Positions 53,360-62,263 of a stretch of 64,000 nucleotides of DNA are shown in pieces. How positions within the stretch are numbered: the stretch's first letter is position 1; each line of letters begins with the position of its first letter. The translations under genes and the position numbers were made by a program. The notes beneath the pieces are model-generated. The model was given only the letters and a program-made list of their open reading frames with translations, made no database searches and had not been told where the DNA came from. Source of the DNA: Bacteroides_D sp963546395 (lineage in GTDB: Bacteria; Bacteroidota; Bacteroidia; Bacteroidales; CAJPTX01); assembly GCA_963546395.1 (NCBI GenBank), contig CAUUMS010000007.1, positions 1-64,000 on the forward strand. The letters are read 5' to 3'.

Positions 53360-53997
53360 GGGCGAGCCTCCTTCGCCGTTGCGTAGCGCACAATGCGCAT
53401 CAATACCTGGTGCAAAGCCCATGTGGGCAGGCCCATCACATTGGTATAAGAGCCCTCTATGCTCTGCACACCGATGAGCCCTATCCAGTCCTGAATGCCA
53501 TACCCACCCGCCTTGTCGTACGGAGCCCCCAGGGAGAGGTAGTACTCGATGTCGGTCTCCGTGAGCTGACCAAATCGTACCGCGGTACGCTCCGTAAACA
53601 GCTCCTCAACACCAATGCCCAGCAGTGCAACCCCTGTCAGCACCACATGCTCTGCCCCCGAAAGCCTGCGGAGTATAGCCCTGGCCTCATCGGCACTGCG
53701 AGGCTTATCGAGCCGCTCCCCCTCGGCAATCACCACCGTGTCAGCCGCCAGCACGAGGTGCCCCTCGGCCTCATGGCGCAATGCGCTGCAAGCGGCCTCC
53801 GCCTTCCTCTGAGCCAACACAAGCGCCTGATTCTCAATGCGCACCCCATGCGTCAGGGCCCGCTCATCCACCTCCGGGACGAACACGGAAAACGCCACAC
53901 CCATCTCAGCCAGCAGCTTAGCCCTGCGGGGCGACTGCGAGGCGAGTATCATGCGCGGAAGGCCTCTATACGTGGGGGGGAGTGTGTCAGCAGGCAT
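53353..53997 (-). CDS. maf: Maf-family nucleoside triphosphate pyrophosphatase
   Basis: 214 aa. Hydrolyses non-canonical or excess NTPs to NMP and PPi. MILASQSPRRAKLLAEMG (from residue 16), VDERAL, LAQRKAEAA, LVLAADTVVIAEGERLDKPRSADEARAILRRLSG, VLTGVAL, and AGGYGIQDWIGLIGVQSIEGSYTNVMGLP. The R and Q residues in these segments match the dTTP/UTP-type (YhdE) subgroup. The first 15 residues may be an over-extended start. It is coupled to the TonB receptor by overlapping stop and start. Confidence 0.94.
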   Translation of the reverse strand: MPADTLPPTYRGLPRMILASQSPRRAKLLAEMGVAFSVFVPEVDERALTHGVRIENQALVLAQRKAEAACSALRHEAEGHLVLAADTVVIAEGERLDKPRSADEARAILRRLSGAEHVVLTGVALLGIGVEELFTERTAVRFGQLTETDIEYYLSLGAPYDKAGGYGIQDWIGLIGVQSIEGSYTNVMGLPTWALHQVLMRIVRYATAKEARPC

Positions 53998-54012
53998 CTA
54001 CCATCGTGCCTT

Positions 54013-54978
54013 TTATGCCATCAGCAGGCGCAGGAGCGGGAACAGCACGACGGCGAAAAACGAGACCTCGAGCATGCGCAGTGCCAAGCGGTAGTGTGTC
54101 ACCTTCTCAGCCGTGAGCAGCCCTATGAGCGACACGCCCATAGGGACGATCACCAGCAGCGCATCGTATGCCTGGCAGAGATAAGGGAAACGCCCCCCGA
54201 GGCCCTTTTGCGCCAGGTGATCAGAGAGCCAGAACGAGAGGATGGCCAGCACCACGTAGCACAACGCCACCACGATGCGTGCCTTGCGGAGGCCGAACTG
54301 GCTGGCCAGCGAATTTCGCCCCAGCTGTCGTCCCTGCACAAAGGCCGCCAGCTCGCGCACCCAATGCAGGAGTAGCACGATGCCAGCAAATGAGCCCGCG
54401 TAGAGCAGGTAGTAGTGCACCAGGGGGATCATAGAAAGCTGCTCGAGCGCAATGGGCTGCCAGAGGCTCAACTCGGCAAAGCTCACGGTGTACATCATGG
54501 GCACCATCGGCAGGCAAAATGCGAACACCAGCGCGAGCAGTGAGCCCATCAGCAGCTGATACTTGTACAGCGTGGTGTAGAACCACACCACCCCAGCCGC
54601 AAGCGGATACAGAATGAAGAGGGAGACCCTATGCGCCCGCACGGCCACGTAGAGAGCCAAGAGGCTTGCCAGCAGGTTGAGCGAGTGGTGCAGCACAATC
54701 ACCGTGCGCCTCGGCACATCACGCCCTACGGAGACACGCTGCGGGTGACGCACCTTATCCTCCTGGCGGTCAAAGTAATTGTTAATCATATAGCCACCCG
54801 CCGTAATGCACAGCGAGGCCAGGGCCAGGCACCCGAAATCCCAGGGCGATAGCGGATTGACCACCCCGCAAGCAGTGAAGTACGGAACCGAAATGCCAAA
54901 GTACACCGCCAGTAGCACCAGCAGCAACACCCCCACCGCCAGGGGATTTGCAAGACGCAAGTAAAGTCGAAACATCAT
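54013..54978 (-). CDS. UbiA-family prenyltransferase
   Basis: About 321 aa, with eight or nine membrane spans. First Asp-rich motif NNYFDRQED (66-74), followed by KVRHPQR; the second Asp motif is replaced by a VRELAAFVQGRQLG region, as in geranylgeranylglycerol-phosphate synthase-like relatives in Bacteroidetes. MMFRLYLRLANPLAV is the chosen start; an ATG 63 nt earlier would overlap the KdsC gene by 38 nt. The lipid product is unknown. Confidence 0.85.
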   Translation of the reverse strand: MMFRLYLRLANPLAVGVLLLVLLAVYFGISVPYFTACGVVNPLSPWDFGCLALASLCITAGGYMINNYFDRQEDKVRHPQRVSVGRDVPRRTVIVLHHSLNLLASLLALYVAVRAHRVSLFILYPLAAGVVWFYTTLYKYQLLMGSLLALVFAFCLPMVPMMYTVSFAELSLWQPIALEQLSMIPLVHYYLLYAGSFAGIVLLLHWVRELAAFVQGRQLGRNSLASQFGLRKARIVVALCYVVLAILSFWLSDHLAQKGLGGRFPYLCQAYDALLVIVPMGVSLIGLLTAEKVTHYRLALRMLEVSFFAVVLFPLLRLLMA

Positions 54979-55003
54979 CGCAATATCGATGCGCACCCTT
55001 TCG

Positions 55004-55531
55004 CTACTGGAGCGCTCCCGGGCAGGCTGTCCACTTCCCATGCAGGCGAAGCACCTGCTCTATCACATCGCGCACGCAGCCGTCACCGCCCGGGCGATCG
55101 GACACGTACACCGCCAACTCCCGAATCTCTGAGCTGGCATCCGCAGGGCACGTGGGCACCCCCACGCGCTGCATGACCCCGTAGTCGGGCAAATCGTCAC
55201 CCATGTACAACACCTGCTCGGGCTTGAGCCCATGCACCAGGCAAAACTCCTCAAGGGCGGTCACCTTGTCCCGGCACGCCAAATACACATCCTTCACCCC
55301 CAGCTTACGAAAGCGGTCGGCCACGCTCTCCGTGGAACCACCCGTGATGATTGCCACGGGGTAACCCAGCTCTACCGCCGTGTGGATGGCATAGCCGTCG
55401 CGGGTGTTGGAACAGCGCAATAGCTCGCCCCGCTCGCTGATCAGCACCTGATTATTGGTGCACACCCCATCCACATCAAAGGCGAAGGCGCACACGTTGC
55501 TGAGCAGCGCCCTAAAGTTATGCACTAGCAT
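55004..55531 (-). CDS. KdsC-family HAD phosphatase
   Basis: 175 aa, C0-type HAD without cap. Nucleophile motif DVDG (19-22) with the VCTNNQVLISERGE continuation, Thr/Ser motif IITGGSTESV, Lys in CRDKVTAL, and GDDLPDYGVM. It matches 3-deoxy-D-manno-octulosonate 8-phosphate phosphatase, which makes Kdo for lipid A core, although related enzymes act on sialic-acid phosphates. It lies in a minus-strand run with DUF2520 and UbiA-family genes, a neighbourhood often conserved in Bacteroidetes. Confidence 0.9.
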   Translation of the reverse strand: MLVHNFRALLSNVCAFAFDVDGVCTNNQVLISERGELLRCSNTRDGYAIHTAVELGYPVAIITGGSTESVADRFRKLGVKDVYLACRDKVTALEEFCLVHGLKPEQVLYMGDDLPDYGVMQRVGVPTCPADASSEIRELAVYVSDRPGGDGCVRDVIEQVLRLHGKWTACPGALQ

Positions 55532-55537
55532 TTTACA

Positions 55538-55753
55538 TCAAATGTCATAGTCACTACCTGCGATCGATTCACGCACCACACCCTGCCGACCGATCGCTAC
55601 ACATCGCACCGAATCGCTGTGGAGGAGCGGCAACAAGAGACCCGAACCAGCGCATCGGGACACCAGAAAAAGCACATAGCAAGCTCGCTCCACGCGACCC
55701 GCCTTCTGGAGGATGGAATCAGATTGCTCCATTCCCCCTGAAACACCCCGCAA
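55538..55753 (-). CDS. Possible small protein upstream of KdsC-family gene
   Basis: A 71-codon frame ending 6 nt before the KdsC-family ATG. It has a moderately hydrophobic centre (YVLFLVSRCAGSGLLLPLLH) and no known family. A TACCTTG element near its start (about 55752-55758) would leave a leader for an internal ATG (residue 8). It may instead be the untranslated leader of the downstream gene. Confidence 0.25.
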   Translation of the reverse strand: MRGVSGGMEQSDSILQKAGRVERACYVLFLVSRCAGSGLLLPLLHSDSVRCVAIGRQGVVRESIAGSDYDI

Positions 55754-55792
55754 GGTAGCGAAAAATATGCTCCCTGCGGCCTCGCCTGCGCA

Positions 55793-56641
55793 TCAGTCCG
55801 ACTCCTGCTCCCCCTTGCAGCTGCGCTCGATACTCTCCGTCAATGCATTGTAGAGCGGCAGAAACTGCGGGTAGTACATCTCGAGCATGGCCCTATGGCG
55901 GGACAGCGTGGCCACATCGCCCCGACGAGCTGGCCCCGTCTGCGCCTGCGTAGGTCCTACACCAACGGCATTACCTATCGTCTGCTGTAGAATGGGCTCC
56001 AGCAAGCGGCGCACAAAATCGGCCTCCCCAGCCGGCAGCTCCAGCTGGCTCCCGACATCAATCCCTCGACGCATCCCAATCGTGGTGGCAATGTGCAGCA
56101 GATGGTTGACAAAATTGTTGCTCAGCACGCCGAGCAAGTGCACCCACCGACGCTCCTCGGAATTAGCCTGGCAGACAAACATGCCAATCCGCTGCGCAAG
56201 CTCCATGATGGCCTCCCGAAGCTCCATGTCATAGGCCTCGATCAAGCAGGGCACACGCTGCAACGATGTCTCAGCCCCCCGGGCGAAGGTTTGCAACGGG
56301 TAAAACACGCCGACCCTCGCGCCCGGAATCTGCGGTATGGGCGTTGCCCCGCTGGTGTGCACCACGTAGCGGGCTAAGTTGGCGAACCGGGCGCACACCC
56401 CCAGACACTCCGTGTCGGGCACGGCAACTATAAGCAGCTCGGTGGGCTTTTGGGGGTATGATGCCCCCGAAAAAGACGAGCACTCCAAGGCATCAGCTAA
56501 TGCCTTGGAGTGCTCACCTGAACGACTGTATACCCAGTCGATATCTACCCCCGCGCGGCGCAGTGCTATACCCAAGCCCCATACCACCCCACCAGCCCCC
56601 ACTAGGGCTACCCGTGAAAGGCCTCTCCCCGTCGTACCCAC
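55793..56641 (-). CDS. Rossmann-fold and DUF2520 domain protein
   Basis: 282 aa. N-terminal NAD(P)-binding fold: VALVGAGGVVWGLGIALRRAG, then VYSRSGEH and LLIVAVPDTECLGVC. The DUF2520 half contains VVHTSGATPIP, GVFYPLQTFA, EERRWVHLLGVLSNNFVNHLL and the end GDVATLSRHRAMLE. It resembles pyrroline-5-carboxylate or F420-dependent reductases, but its substrate is not established. Commonly found beside KdsC- and Maf-family genes in Bacteroidetes, as here. Confidence 0.88.
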   Translation of the reverse strand: MGTTGRGLSRVALVGAGGVVWGLGIALRRAGVDIDWVYSRSGEHSKALADALECSSFSGASYPQKPTELLIVAVPDTECLGVCARFANLARYVVHTSGATPIPQIPGARVGVFYPLQTFARGAETSLQRVPCLIEAYDMELREAIMELAQRIGMFVCQANSEERRWVHLLGVLSNNFVNHLLHIATTIGMRRGIDVGSQLELPAGEADFVRRLLEPILQQTIGNAVGVGPTQAQTGPARRGDVATLSRHRAMLEMYYPQFLPLYNALTESIERSCKGEQESD

Positions 56642-56716
56642 CTTCCGCTCTCCTTCACAGCAAGGAATCCACCGGCACGGAGCAAATGCGCACTACTGCA
56701 TGCGCGGGCAATGGGA

Positions 56717-57829
56717 CTACTGCAACATGCCGGGCAGCAGCTCGCGCAGACGGGCCGCGTCCACATTGCGCTCTACAATGACACCCTCGCCGTTGAAGAG
56801 CACATTGAAAGGAATACCCTGCACGTTGTACAGCTTGCCGGGGCTATCCACGTTCGGATTCACCACGTAGTTCGTCCACGGCAGCGCATCCTCAGCCACA
56901 GCACCCTTCCAGTCATCGATATTCTTGTCCAGCGACAGGCCAAAGATCATGAAGCCCTTGTCCTTGAACTCGTTGAACACCTCGACTAGGCTCGGATTCG
57001 CCTTGCGGCAGTAGGGGCACCACGAGGCCCACATCTCCAGCAGCACGGGCTTACCCTTGCCAGCCACATCGCTGAACATCACGGATTTGCCTTCCATATC
57101 GTTCGCCGTGAAATCAATGTACGGCTTGCCAGCCGCCAGGCTCTCCTCCTTACCGATGAAACTCATGATGTGCGCCACGTGCGCATTGCCCTTCATCGCC
57201 TCTTCGAGGCCACCGATCCACTCCTTGAGCCGGCCCATCTGCTCATCCGTAAAGCGCGACATACGCCCCGCAATCAGGTAGGGAGTAATGGCCGTATTCG
57301 GATTGGCCACCAGGAGTTCGTACACCTTCGCATCGTACTCGTTGGCCAGCTTCTCGTATTGCTCCGAGAGCTTCTCCATCTGGGCCTCACGATCGGTGAT
57401 GGTGGTGTCGCTCTTAATGCGTTGCGCCTCCTCAGAGAGGGGGCCGATCAGCTGCTCAAACTCGCTCTCCAGCCTGGCGAACTCGGTGAGGAAGGCCCCA
57501 TCCTTGCCGCTGATCTTGACTGGCTTGTCGAACCCCTCGCTCGCATCAACAACCACCGGCTCTTTCCCCAGCGTGATGCTGTAGGCTGCCACCGATGGTA
57601 CCATCAGCACGTAGGCCCCGTCGGGGTGCTCCACGCCCTCGAAGACGAAAGCGTTGGCCTTTACCAGCGTGGAGTCCACCTTCGCTGGCTCCTCGCCGCT
57701 CACGTCCAGGAGATACACCTTCGTGCTGTCGTCCAGCGGCAGCTTACCCGATAGCTGCGCTGATTTCTGGCAGCTCGTGGCGCCAAGAAGTGCCACCGCA
57801 GCCAGCACAAGAAAACCCGTCTTCTTCAT
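56717..57829 (-). CDS. TlpA-like thiol-disulfide lipoprotein, second copy
   Basis: 370 aa. Lipobox LGATSC (Cys20); DUF4369-type N-terminal domain (LSGKLPLDDSTKVYLLDVSGEEPAKVDS), helical middle, and C-terminal thioredoxin fold with WCPYC in LLEMWASWCPYCRKANPSL, and the cis-Pro region QGIPFNVLFN. Paralogue of the protein at 25459-26601 with a different redox pair (CPYC versus CRAC), suggesting different redox potentials. A TACCTTTA box at 57877-57884 sits upstream. Confidence 0.93.
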   Translation of the reverse strand: MKKTGFLVLAAVALLGATSCQKSAQLSGKLPLDDSTKVYLLDVSGEEPAKVDSTLVKANAFVFEGVEHPDGAYVLMVPSVAAYSITLGKEPVVVDASEGFDKPVKISGKDGAFLTEFARLESEFEQLIGPLSEEAQRIKSDTTITDREAQMEKLSEQYEKLANEYDAKVYELLVANPNTAITPYLIAGRMSRFTDEQMGRLKEWIGGLEEAMKGNAHVAHIMSFIGKEESLAAGKPYIDFTANDMEGKSVMFSDVAGKGKPVLLEMWASWCPYCRKANPSLVEVFNEFKDKGFMIFGLSLDKNIDDWKGAVAEDALPWTNYVVNPNVDSPGKLYNVQGIPFNVLFNGEGVIVERNVDAARLRELLPGMLQ

Positions 57830-58200
57830 TGGTTATACCGTTACCGTGCACGCAAGAACTACGCCACTTCAATGCGTAAAGGTAGCGTTTCTTTTCCTTA
57901 TCAAACAAAACAGCCTGCCCATGTTCCCCAGATTTGCGCAGGTACCGGGAATCTCCCTAGGTGGGATTCCCTTGCTACGATAGGCATTTCGGCAATCTGG
58001 GCTGGTCGATGGGAGGGCTAAAATTTCACAAACCGCACCATCCCATTTCCGCGCAAATTCTCCATTGGCGAGCGCATGAAATGCGGAGGAAATGACGTGC
58101 GCACCGCATCCCGCAGCATGCAAAAGTGGCCCGTCGCAAATGACTGCCGGCAGGCAGGAACGTGACGGATGTATTTTATCGCAAAAGAGCTGATTTCATC

Positions 58201-58300
58201 GGCTATCATCACCCCATTGACGGTGCACCAACGCCGTATCAAGTCCGTATTTGGCCCGCAAAATATGGGTTTGATACCTGGCTGCAACGATGCTACCGGC
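58201..58300 (+). repeat. Dispersed palindromic element, copy 3
   Basis: Starts GGCTATCATC; TGCACCAACGCC leads into the palindrome 58231-58279, CGTATCAAGTCCGTATTT against AAATATGGGTTTGATAC; ends CAACGATGCTACC. The two stem arms are the reciprocal variants seen in copies 1 and 2. Confidence 0.8.
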
Positions 58301-58386
58301 TCGTTGCCGCCCCTTGGGGCAAACGGCACAGGGGAATACGCGCAAATAAATTACGCATGGAACGATTATTTGTGCGCTGCATTTCG

Positions 58387-58394
58387 TACCTTTG
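58387..58394 (+). promoter_or_regulatory. -7 promoter box of the AsmA-like gene
   Basis: TACCTTTG, 53 nt before the ATG at 58448. Confidence 0.6.
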
Positions 58395-58447
58395 AGCCAG
58401 TGTTGTAGACTGCGCTCGGTGGCGTTCACATCTCGGATAGCATTGCA

Positions 58448-61291
58448 ATGAAAAAAGGGGTTAAAATTTTCCTGATCGCCCTGGGTGGCCTTCTGCTACT
58501 CGTCATTCTGGCACTGGTGGTAGTGCCCGTGGCATTCAAGCCGCAGATACTGCGTTTGGCCAAATCGCAGATTGCGTCGCACGTGAATGCGGATGTGGAT
58601 TTCGACGACCTCACCCTTTCCCTATGGCGCGGGTTCCCCGATCTGTACGTGGCGCTGGATGGGGTGCGCGTCATCACCCGAACACCCTTCGAGGGCGACA
58701 CGCTGGCGGCCTTCGACCGGTTCGCGGTGACGGTAAACCTCTCCACCCTACTCGACCCTGCCAACATGCAGGTGCGCTCCATTCAGCTTGTGCGCCCCAG
58801 GGCCTATGCCCACCGCAATGCGCTCGGGCAGAAGAACTGGGACATTGCCGTTCCGTCAGCCGAGGACAATGCCCCCGAAACGGAGCCTGCAACCCCTGAG
58901 GAGGGCTCGGGGGACATGCAGAAGTTCCGCGTGGCGCTGGAGGAGCTCCGCATCAGCGACGGGGTGCTGGCGTACACGGATGACTCTACCCGCATGGCGG
59001 CCCGCGCCGAGGGATTCAACTTCACGCTGCGTGGTAACCTGGGGCTGGAGCGCAGCGAACTCGACATCGATCTGCTCATCGAAAAAGCCTTTTTCTCGCA
59101 GGGGGGCGTCGAGCTAGCTCCGGGGGTGCGGGTGGCATTTGTCGCAGGGGTCGATGCGGATCTTGCGGCAAAGAGGTACACGCTGCGCAATAATGCGCTA
59201 TCGCTCAACGACTTCACCATCGGGTTCGAGGGGCATATCGCCATGATGGGCGACTCCATTGCGACCGATATGCAGTTTGGCACCACGAGCACGGACTTCA
59301 AGACCCTGCTCTCGCTCGTGCCGGCACTCTACCGCCGCGACTTCCAGTCGCTCACCGTGGGCGGGCAGATGACCCTCTCGGGCGAGGCCCATGGCGTGGT
59401 GCATGGCCAGGAGCTCCCCAACGTGGGGGTGAAGCTCCGCGTGGAGAATGGCATGTTCCGCTACCCCACGCTGCCTAAGCAGGTGGACGGGATTGAGCTG
59501 GACGTGGAGGCACAATATCACGGTCGGCACATGGATTCTAGCAGCGTGCAGCTGCGCCGTCTAGACCTTCGCGTGGCGGGCAACCCGATACACGTTGCGG
59601 GGAGTCTAGCCACCCCCATCTCCGATCCGTCGCTGCAAGCCGAAATGTCTGGAAAGCTGGATCTGGGCTCGCTGGCCGACGTTATACCCCTGGAGGGGAA
59701 AACGCTCAGCGGGCTGCTCGAGCTGGACATGTCTATGGCCGCGCGCAAATCGTACGTGGAGACAAAGCAGTACGAGGCGTGCAAGCTGCTGGGCTCGCTG
59801 CTGTTGCAGAGCGTGAATCTCAACGGTGTGCTACGAGTGCCCGTGCAGGTGGAGCAGCTGGATGTGAAATTCTCCCCGAAGGAGGTGCGTATCAATACGT
59901 TGAGGGCCCGCGCCGGGCGGTCGGATGTGGCCCTGCAGGGCGGCGTGCAGGACTTCCTGCCCTACCTCCTGGCCAAGGGTACCCTGCGGGGTGACATGCA
60001 GCTAGAGTCGAGCCTACTGGATTTGAATGAGCTCTTCCCCCCGAGTGCCGATGGGGACACGGTGCAGCAGGCCTCCCCAAGCGCAGATGCCGCGGCCCAG
60101 GCTAGCACCCCAGGCGCAGACACCGCAGCGGTGGACTTGACTGCGCTGGAGCGCATCAATTTCCTGTTCCGCTCGCACCTCGGCTCGGTGCACTTGCAGA
60201 ACATGGAGCTAAACAATGTGGTGGGGAATCTCCGGCTGGAGCACTCGCGGCTAACGTTCGAGCGGATATCCTGCGAGACGTTGGGCGGATCGGCCCGCAT
60301 CGCGGGGCACTTTGACTATAGCCGTCCCACCGAGCGCACGGCAACCATCGATGCGGATTTGTCCAACATCGATGTGGCGAAGAGCGTGACCACGTTCAGC
60401 ACGCTGGAGAAGTTTCTGCCCACGGTGAAATACATCACGGGCAACGTATCCGTCCGGCTGAACACCGCATTGTCACTAACGCCAGCCCTGGCCCCCAAGC
60501 TCAACACGGTGCAGGCTACGGGCGAGCTGAGCAGCTCGAGGCTCCAGATTGTGGGCTCTCCGCTATTCACCAAGCTCGGGGAGCTGTTCAGGGATAAGAA
60601 TGTGGCAGAACCGACGCTGTCGGCCATGCGGGCCGAGTTCGAGATACAGGATGGGACGATACGTTTCAAGCCCTTCAAGACGCAGATAGCGGGCATCCCC
60701 ACGGGGCTAGAGGGTACGGCGAACCTCGATCAGACTATCGATTTTCGCTTTGGCATGCAGATCGACCGCAACAAGCTGGGATCGCTGAACAATGCAGTGG
60801 GTCAACTGGCTGATAGGCTGGGCGTTGGCCAGGCACTAGGCCAGACGATTCCCGTGGTGGTACGTGCCTCAGGGCCAGCCGCTAACCCCAACGTATCGCT
60901 CGACGTGGACGAGGCCTACAAGGGCCAGGTGCGCGACGTTGTGAAGGCTAAGGTCGACGAGGTGGTGACCCAGGTGCGAGATAAGGCGCAGGAGCAATTC
61001 GACAAGCTGATGCGTGAGGCTGAGGAGCAGGGTGCCAAGCTGGTGGCAGAGGCTGAGAGGGCGGCAGACAAGCTGCGAGAGGAGGCCCGCACCCGAGCCG
61101 ATCAGCTGATGCAGGAGGCCAAAAAGCAGGGTATGCTGGCTGAGCTCGGGGCGAAACCCGCGGCGCAGAAGATTGTGGATGAGGCGAATAAGGCGGCAGA
61201 TAAGCTGGTGACAGAGGCTCGCAAGCAGGCCGAGGAGCTCAAGAGCAGGGCCAAGAGCGAGGGGGACAAGCTGATAAACACGGGGAAATAG
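58448..61291 (+). CDS. AsmA-family protein with helical C-terminal tail
   Basis: 947 aa. One N-terminal span (IFLIALGGLLLLVILALVVVPVAF), then AsmA-type text (LSLWRGFPDLYVALDGVRV, SIQLVRPRAYAHRNALGQKNWDI) and repeated beta-rich chorein-like segments up to about residue 830 (IDFRFGMQIDRNKLGSL). Relatives bridge the envelope and move or regulate phospholipids. The last ~115 residues are a continuous Ala/Glu/Lys/Arg amphipathic helix with an ~11-residue rhythm (KLVAEAERAADKLREEARTR, ADQLMQEAKKQG), not typical of AsmA proteins. Own promoter; monocistronic. Confidence 0.88.
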   Translation: MKKGVKIFLIALGGLLLLVILALVVVPVAFKPQILRLAKSQIASHVNADVDFDDLTLSLWRGFPDLYVALDGVRVITRTPFEGDTLAAFDRFAVTVNLSTLLDPANMQVRSIQLVRPRAYAHRNALGQKNWDIAVPSAEDNAPETEPATPEEGSGDMQKFRVALEELRISDGVLAYTDDSTRMAARAEGFNFTLRGNLGLERSELDIDLLIEKAFFSQGGVELAPGVRVAFVAGVDADLAAKRYTLRNNALSLNDFTIGFEGHIAMMGDSIATDMQFGTTSTDFKTLLSLVPALYRRDFQSLTVGGQMTLSGEAHGVVHGQELPNVGVKLRVENGMFRYPTLPKQVDGIELDVEAQYHGRHMDSSSVQLRRLDLRVAGNPIHVAGSLATPISDPSLQAEMSGKLDLGSLADVIPLEGKTLSGLLELDMSMAARKSYVETKQYEACKLLGSLLLQSVNLNGVLRVPVQVEQLDVKFSPKEVRINTLRARAGRSDVALQGGVQDFLPYLLAKGTLRGDMQLESSLLDLNELFPPSADGDTVQQASPSADAAAQASTPGADTAAVDLTALERINFLFRSHLGSVHLQNMELNNVVGNLRLEHSRLTFERISCETLGGSARIAGHFDYSRPTERTATIDADLSNIDVAKSVTTFSTLEKFLPTVKYITGNVSVRLNTALSLTPALAPKLNTVQATGELSSSRLQIVGSPLFTKLGELFRDKNVAEPTLSAMRAEFEIQDGTIRFKPFKTQIAGIPTGLEGTANLDQTIDFRFGMQIDRNKLGSLNNAVGQLADRLGVGQALGQTIPVVVRASGPAANPNVSLDVDEAYKGQVRDVVKAKVDEVVTQVRDKAQEQFDKLMREAEEQGAKLVAEAERAADKLREEARTRADQLMQEAKKQGMLAELGAKPAAQKIVDEANKAADKLVTEARKQAEELKSRAKSEGDKLINTGK

Positions 61292-61341
61292 ACGGATCTT
61301 CAGGCATTTTCAGAGTACAACAAACAGGGTGACTGTCGGCC

Positions 61342-61461
61342 ATGGGTAAGCGGATATTACCCGCGGACGCAACGGCATTGGTCAAGGATGGCATACCCAT
61401 TATGGTGTCGAGGACGGTGCGTGTACCATCGATATTCGAGGATCGTAGCGTGATGGCATAA
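61342..61461 (+). pseudogene. Possible remnant of a CoA-transferase alpha subunit
   Basis: A 39-codon frame, MGKRILPADATALVKDGI then PIMV, resembling the N-terminus of acetate/acetoacetate CoA-transferase subunit A (pattern …AxxLVKDGxTIMVGGF), before losing similarity and stopping. It lies just upstream of kal and a broken kce; CoA-transferase genes commonly accompany these in lysine-fermentation clusters. Short, so the match could be chance. Confidence 0.35.
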
Positions 61462-61553
61462 CGATGCCGTCGATTGGCAACAGGCTCGCAGTGGAGACTG
61501 GAATCTGACAGACTGCCGAACAATGTTCGGCGATGGCAATGAATAGACAAATG

Positions 61554-61940
61554 ATGGAGAAGACAACAATTCGTTTACGGATGGGCGCGCACGATGCGCA
61601 CTACGGCGGTAACCTGGTGGATGGGGCGCGCATGCTACAACTCTTCGGCGATGTGGCCACCGAGCTCCTGATTATGCACGATGGGGACGAGGGGCTATTT
61701 GTGGCCTACGACAGCGTGGAGTTCTTGGCCCCAGTGTACGCCGGGGACTACATTGAGGCTGTGGGCGAAATTGTCCAGGTGGGCAACTCCTCGCGTAAGA
61801 TGCGCTTTGAGGCCCGCAAGGTTGTGAAGGCCCGGCCTGATATCTCCCCCTCGGCTGCCGATTCGCTCACAGAGCCCATCGTGGTATGCCGAGCCAGTGG
61901 CACGTGCGTAGTGCCCAAGGACTGCCAACGAAAGAAATAG
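61554..61940 (+). CDS. kal: 3-aminobutyryl-CoA ammonia-lyase
   Basis: 128 aa hotdog-fold enzyme that removes ammonia from L-3-aminobutyryl-CoA to give crotonyl-CoA in the lysine-to-butyrate/acetate pathway. MEKTTIRLRMGAHDAHYGGN, LFGDVATELLI, DGDEGLFVAYDSVEFLAPVY, SRKMRFEARKV, RPDISPSAADSLTEPIVVCR and GTCVVPKD all match Kal. Full length and intact. In-frame ATGs at 61551, 61539 and 61533 are alternatives. The adjoining kce is destroyed, so the gene may be a survivor of a lost pathway or serve with genes elsewhere. Confidence 0.88.
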   Translation: MEKTTIRLRMGAHDAHYGGNLVDGARMLQLFGDVATELLIMHDGDEGLFVAYDSVEFLAPVYAGDYIEAVGEIVQVGNSSRKMRFEARKVVKARPDISPSAADSLTEPIVVCRASGTCVVPKDCQRKK

Positions 61941-61958
61941 ACCCAGAGGGCCACGGAG

Positions 61959-62263
61959 ATGCTCATAATTACGGCAGCCATCTCAGGAGCTGAATGACCT
62001 AGGCGCAAAAAGTGGCCGTACCGTGCGCCATTGCCGAGGTGGCTGCGGAGCCACAGCGAGCCGCAAAGGCCAGGACAGGCATCATGGACGGTGGTCATGT
62101 GCGTGTAGGCTTTGAGGATAACGTCTACCTACTGAAGGACGTGCTGGCCAAGTCGAATGGGGAACTCGTGGGAAAGGTAATCGCCATGGCCAAGCTGTTC
62201 GGGTGCAAGGTGGCCACCCGTGACGAAGCACGCAACATACTCAAACCACCGGCACGACCCTAG
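61959..62263 (+). pseudogene. kce: Broken 3-keto-5-aminohexanoate cleavage enzyme gene
   Basis: The start reads MLIITAAISGAE, the Kce N-terminus, then hits TGA; shifting frame continues T-stop-AQK-VAVPCAIAEVA, matching the next Kce residues (TKAQNPAVPYTVEEIA-like). Most of the ~270-residue enzyme is then missing, and the sequence resumes with GGHVRVGFEDNVYLLKDVLAKSNGELV … ATRDEARNIL, the Kce C-terminus. So: one frameshift, one nonsense codon and an internal deletion of roughly 190 codons. It lies 18 nt after kal, the expected operon partner. Confidence 0.85.

Larger units (their letters stand above)
57830..58447. other. Gap between tlpA copy 2 and the AsmA-like gene
   Basis: Holds the minus-strand box TACCTTTA (57877-57884), palindromic element copy 3, and the plus-strand box TACCTTTG (58387-58394). 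Divergent promoters; no gene recognised. Confidence 0.6.
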
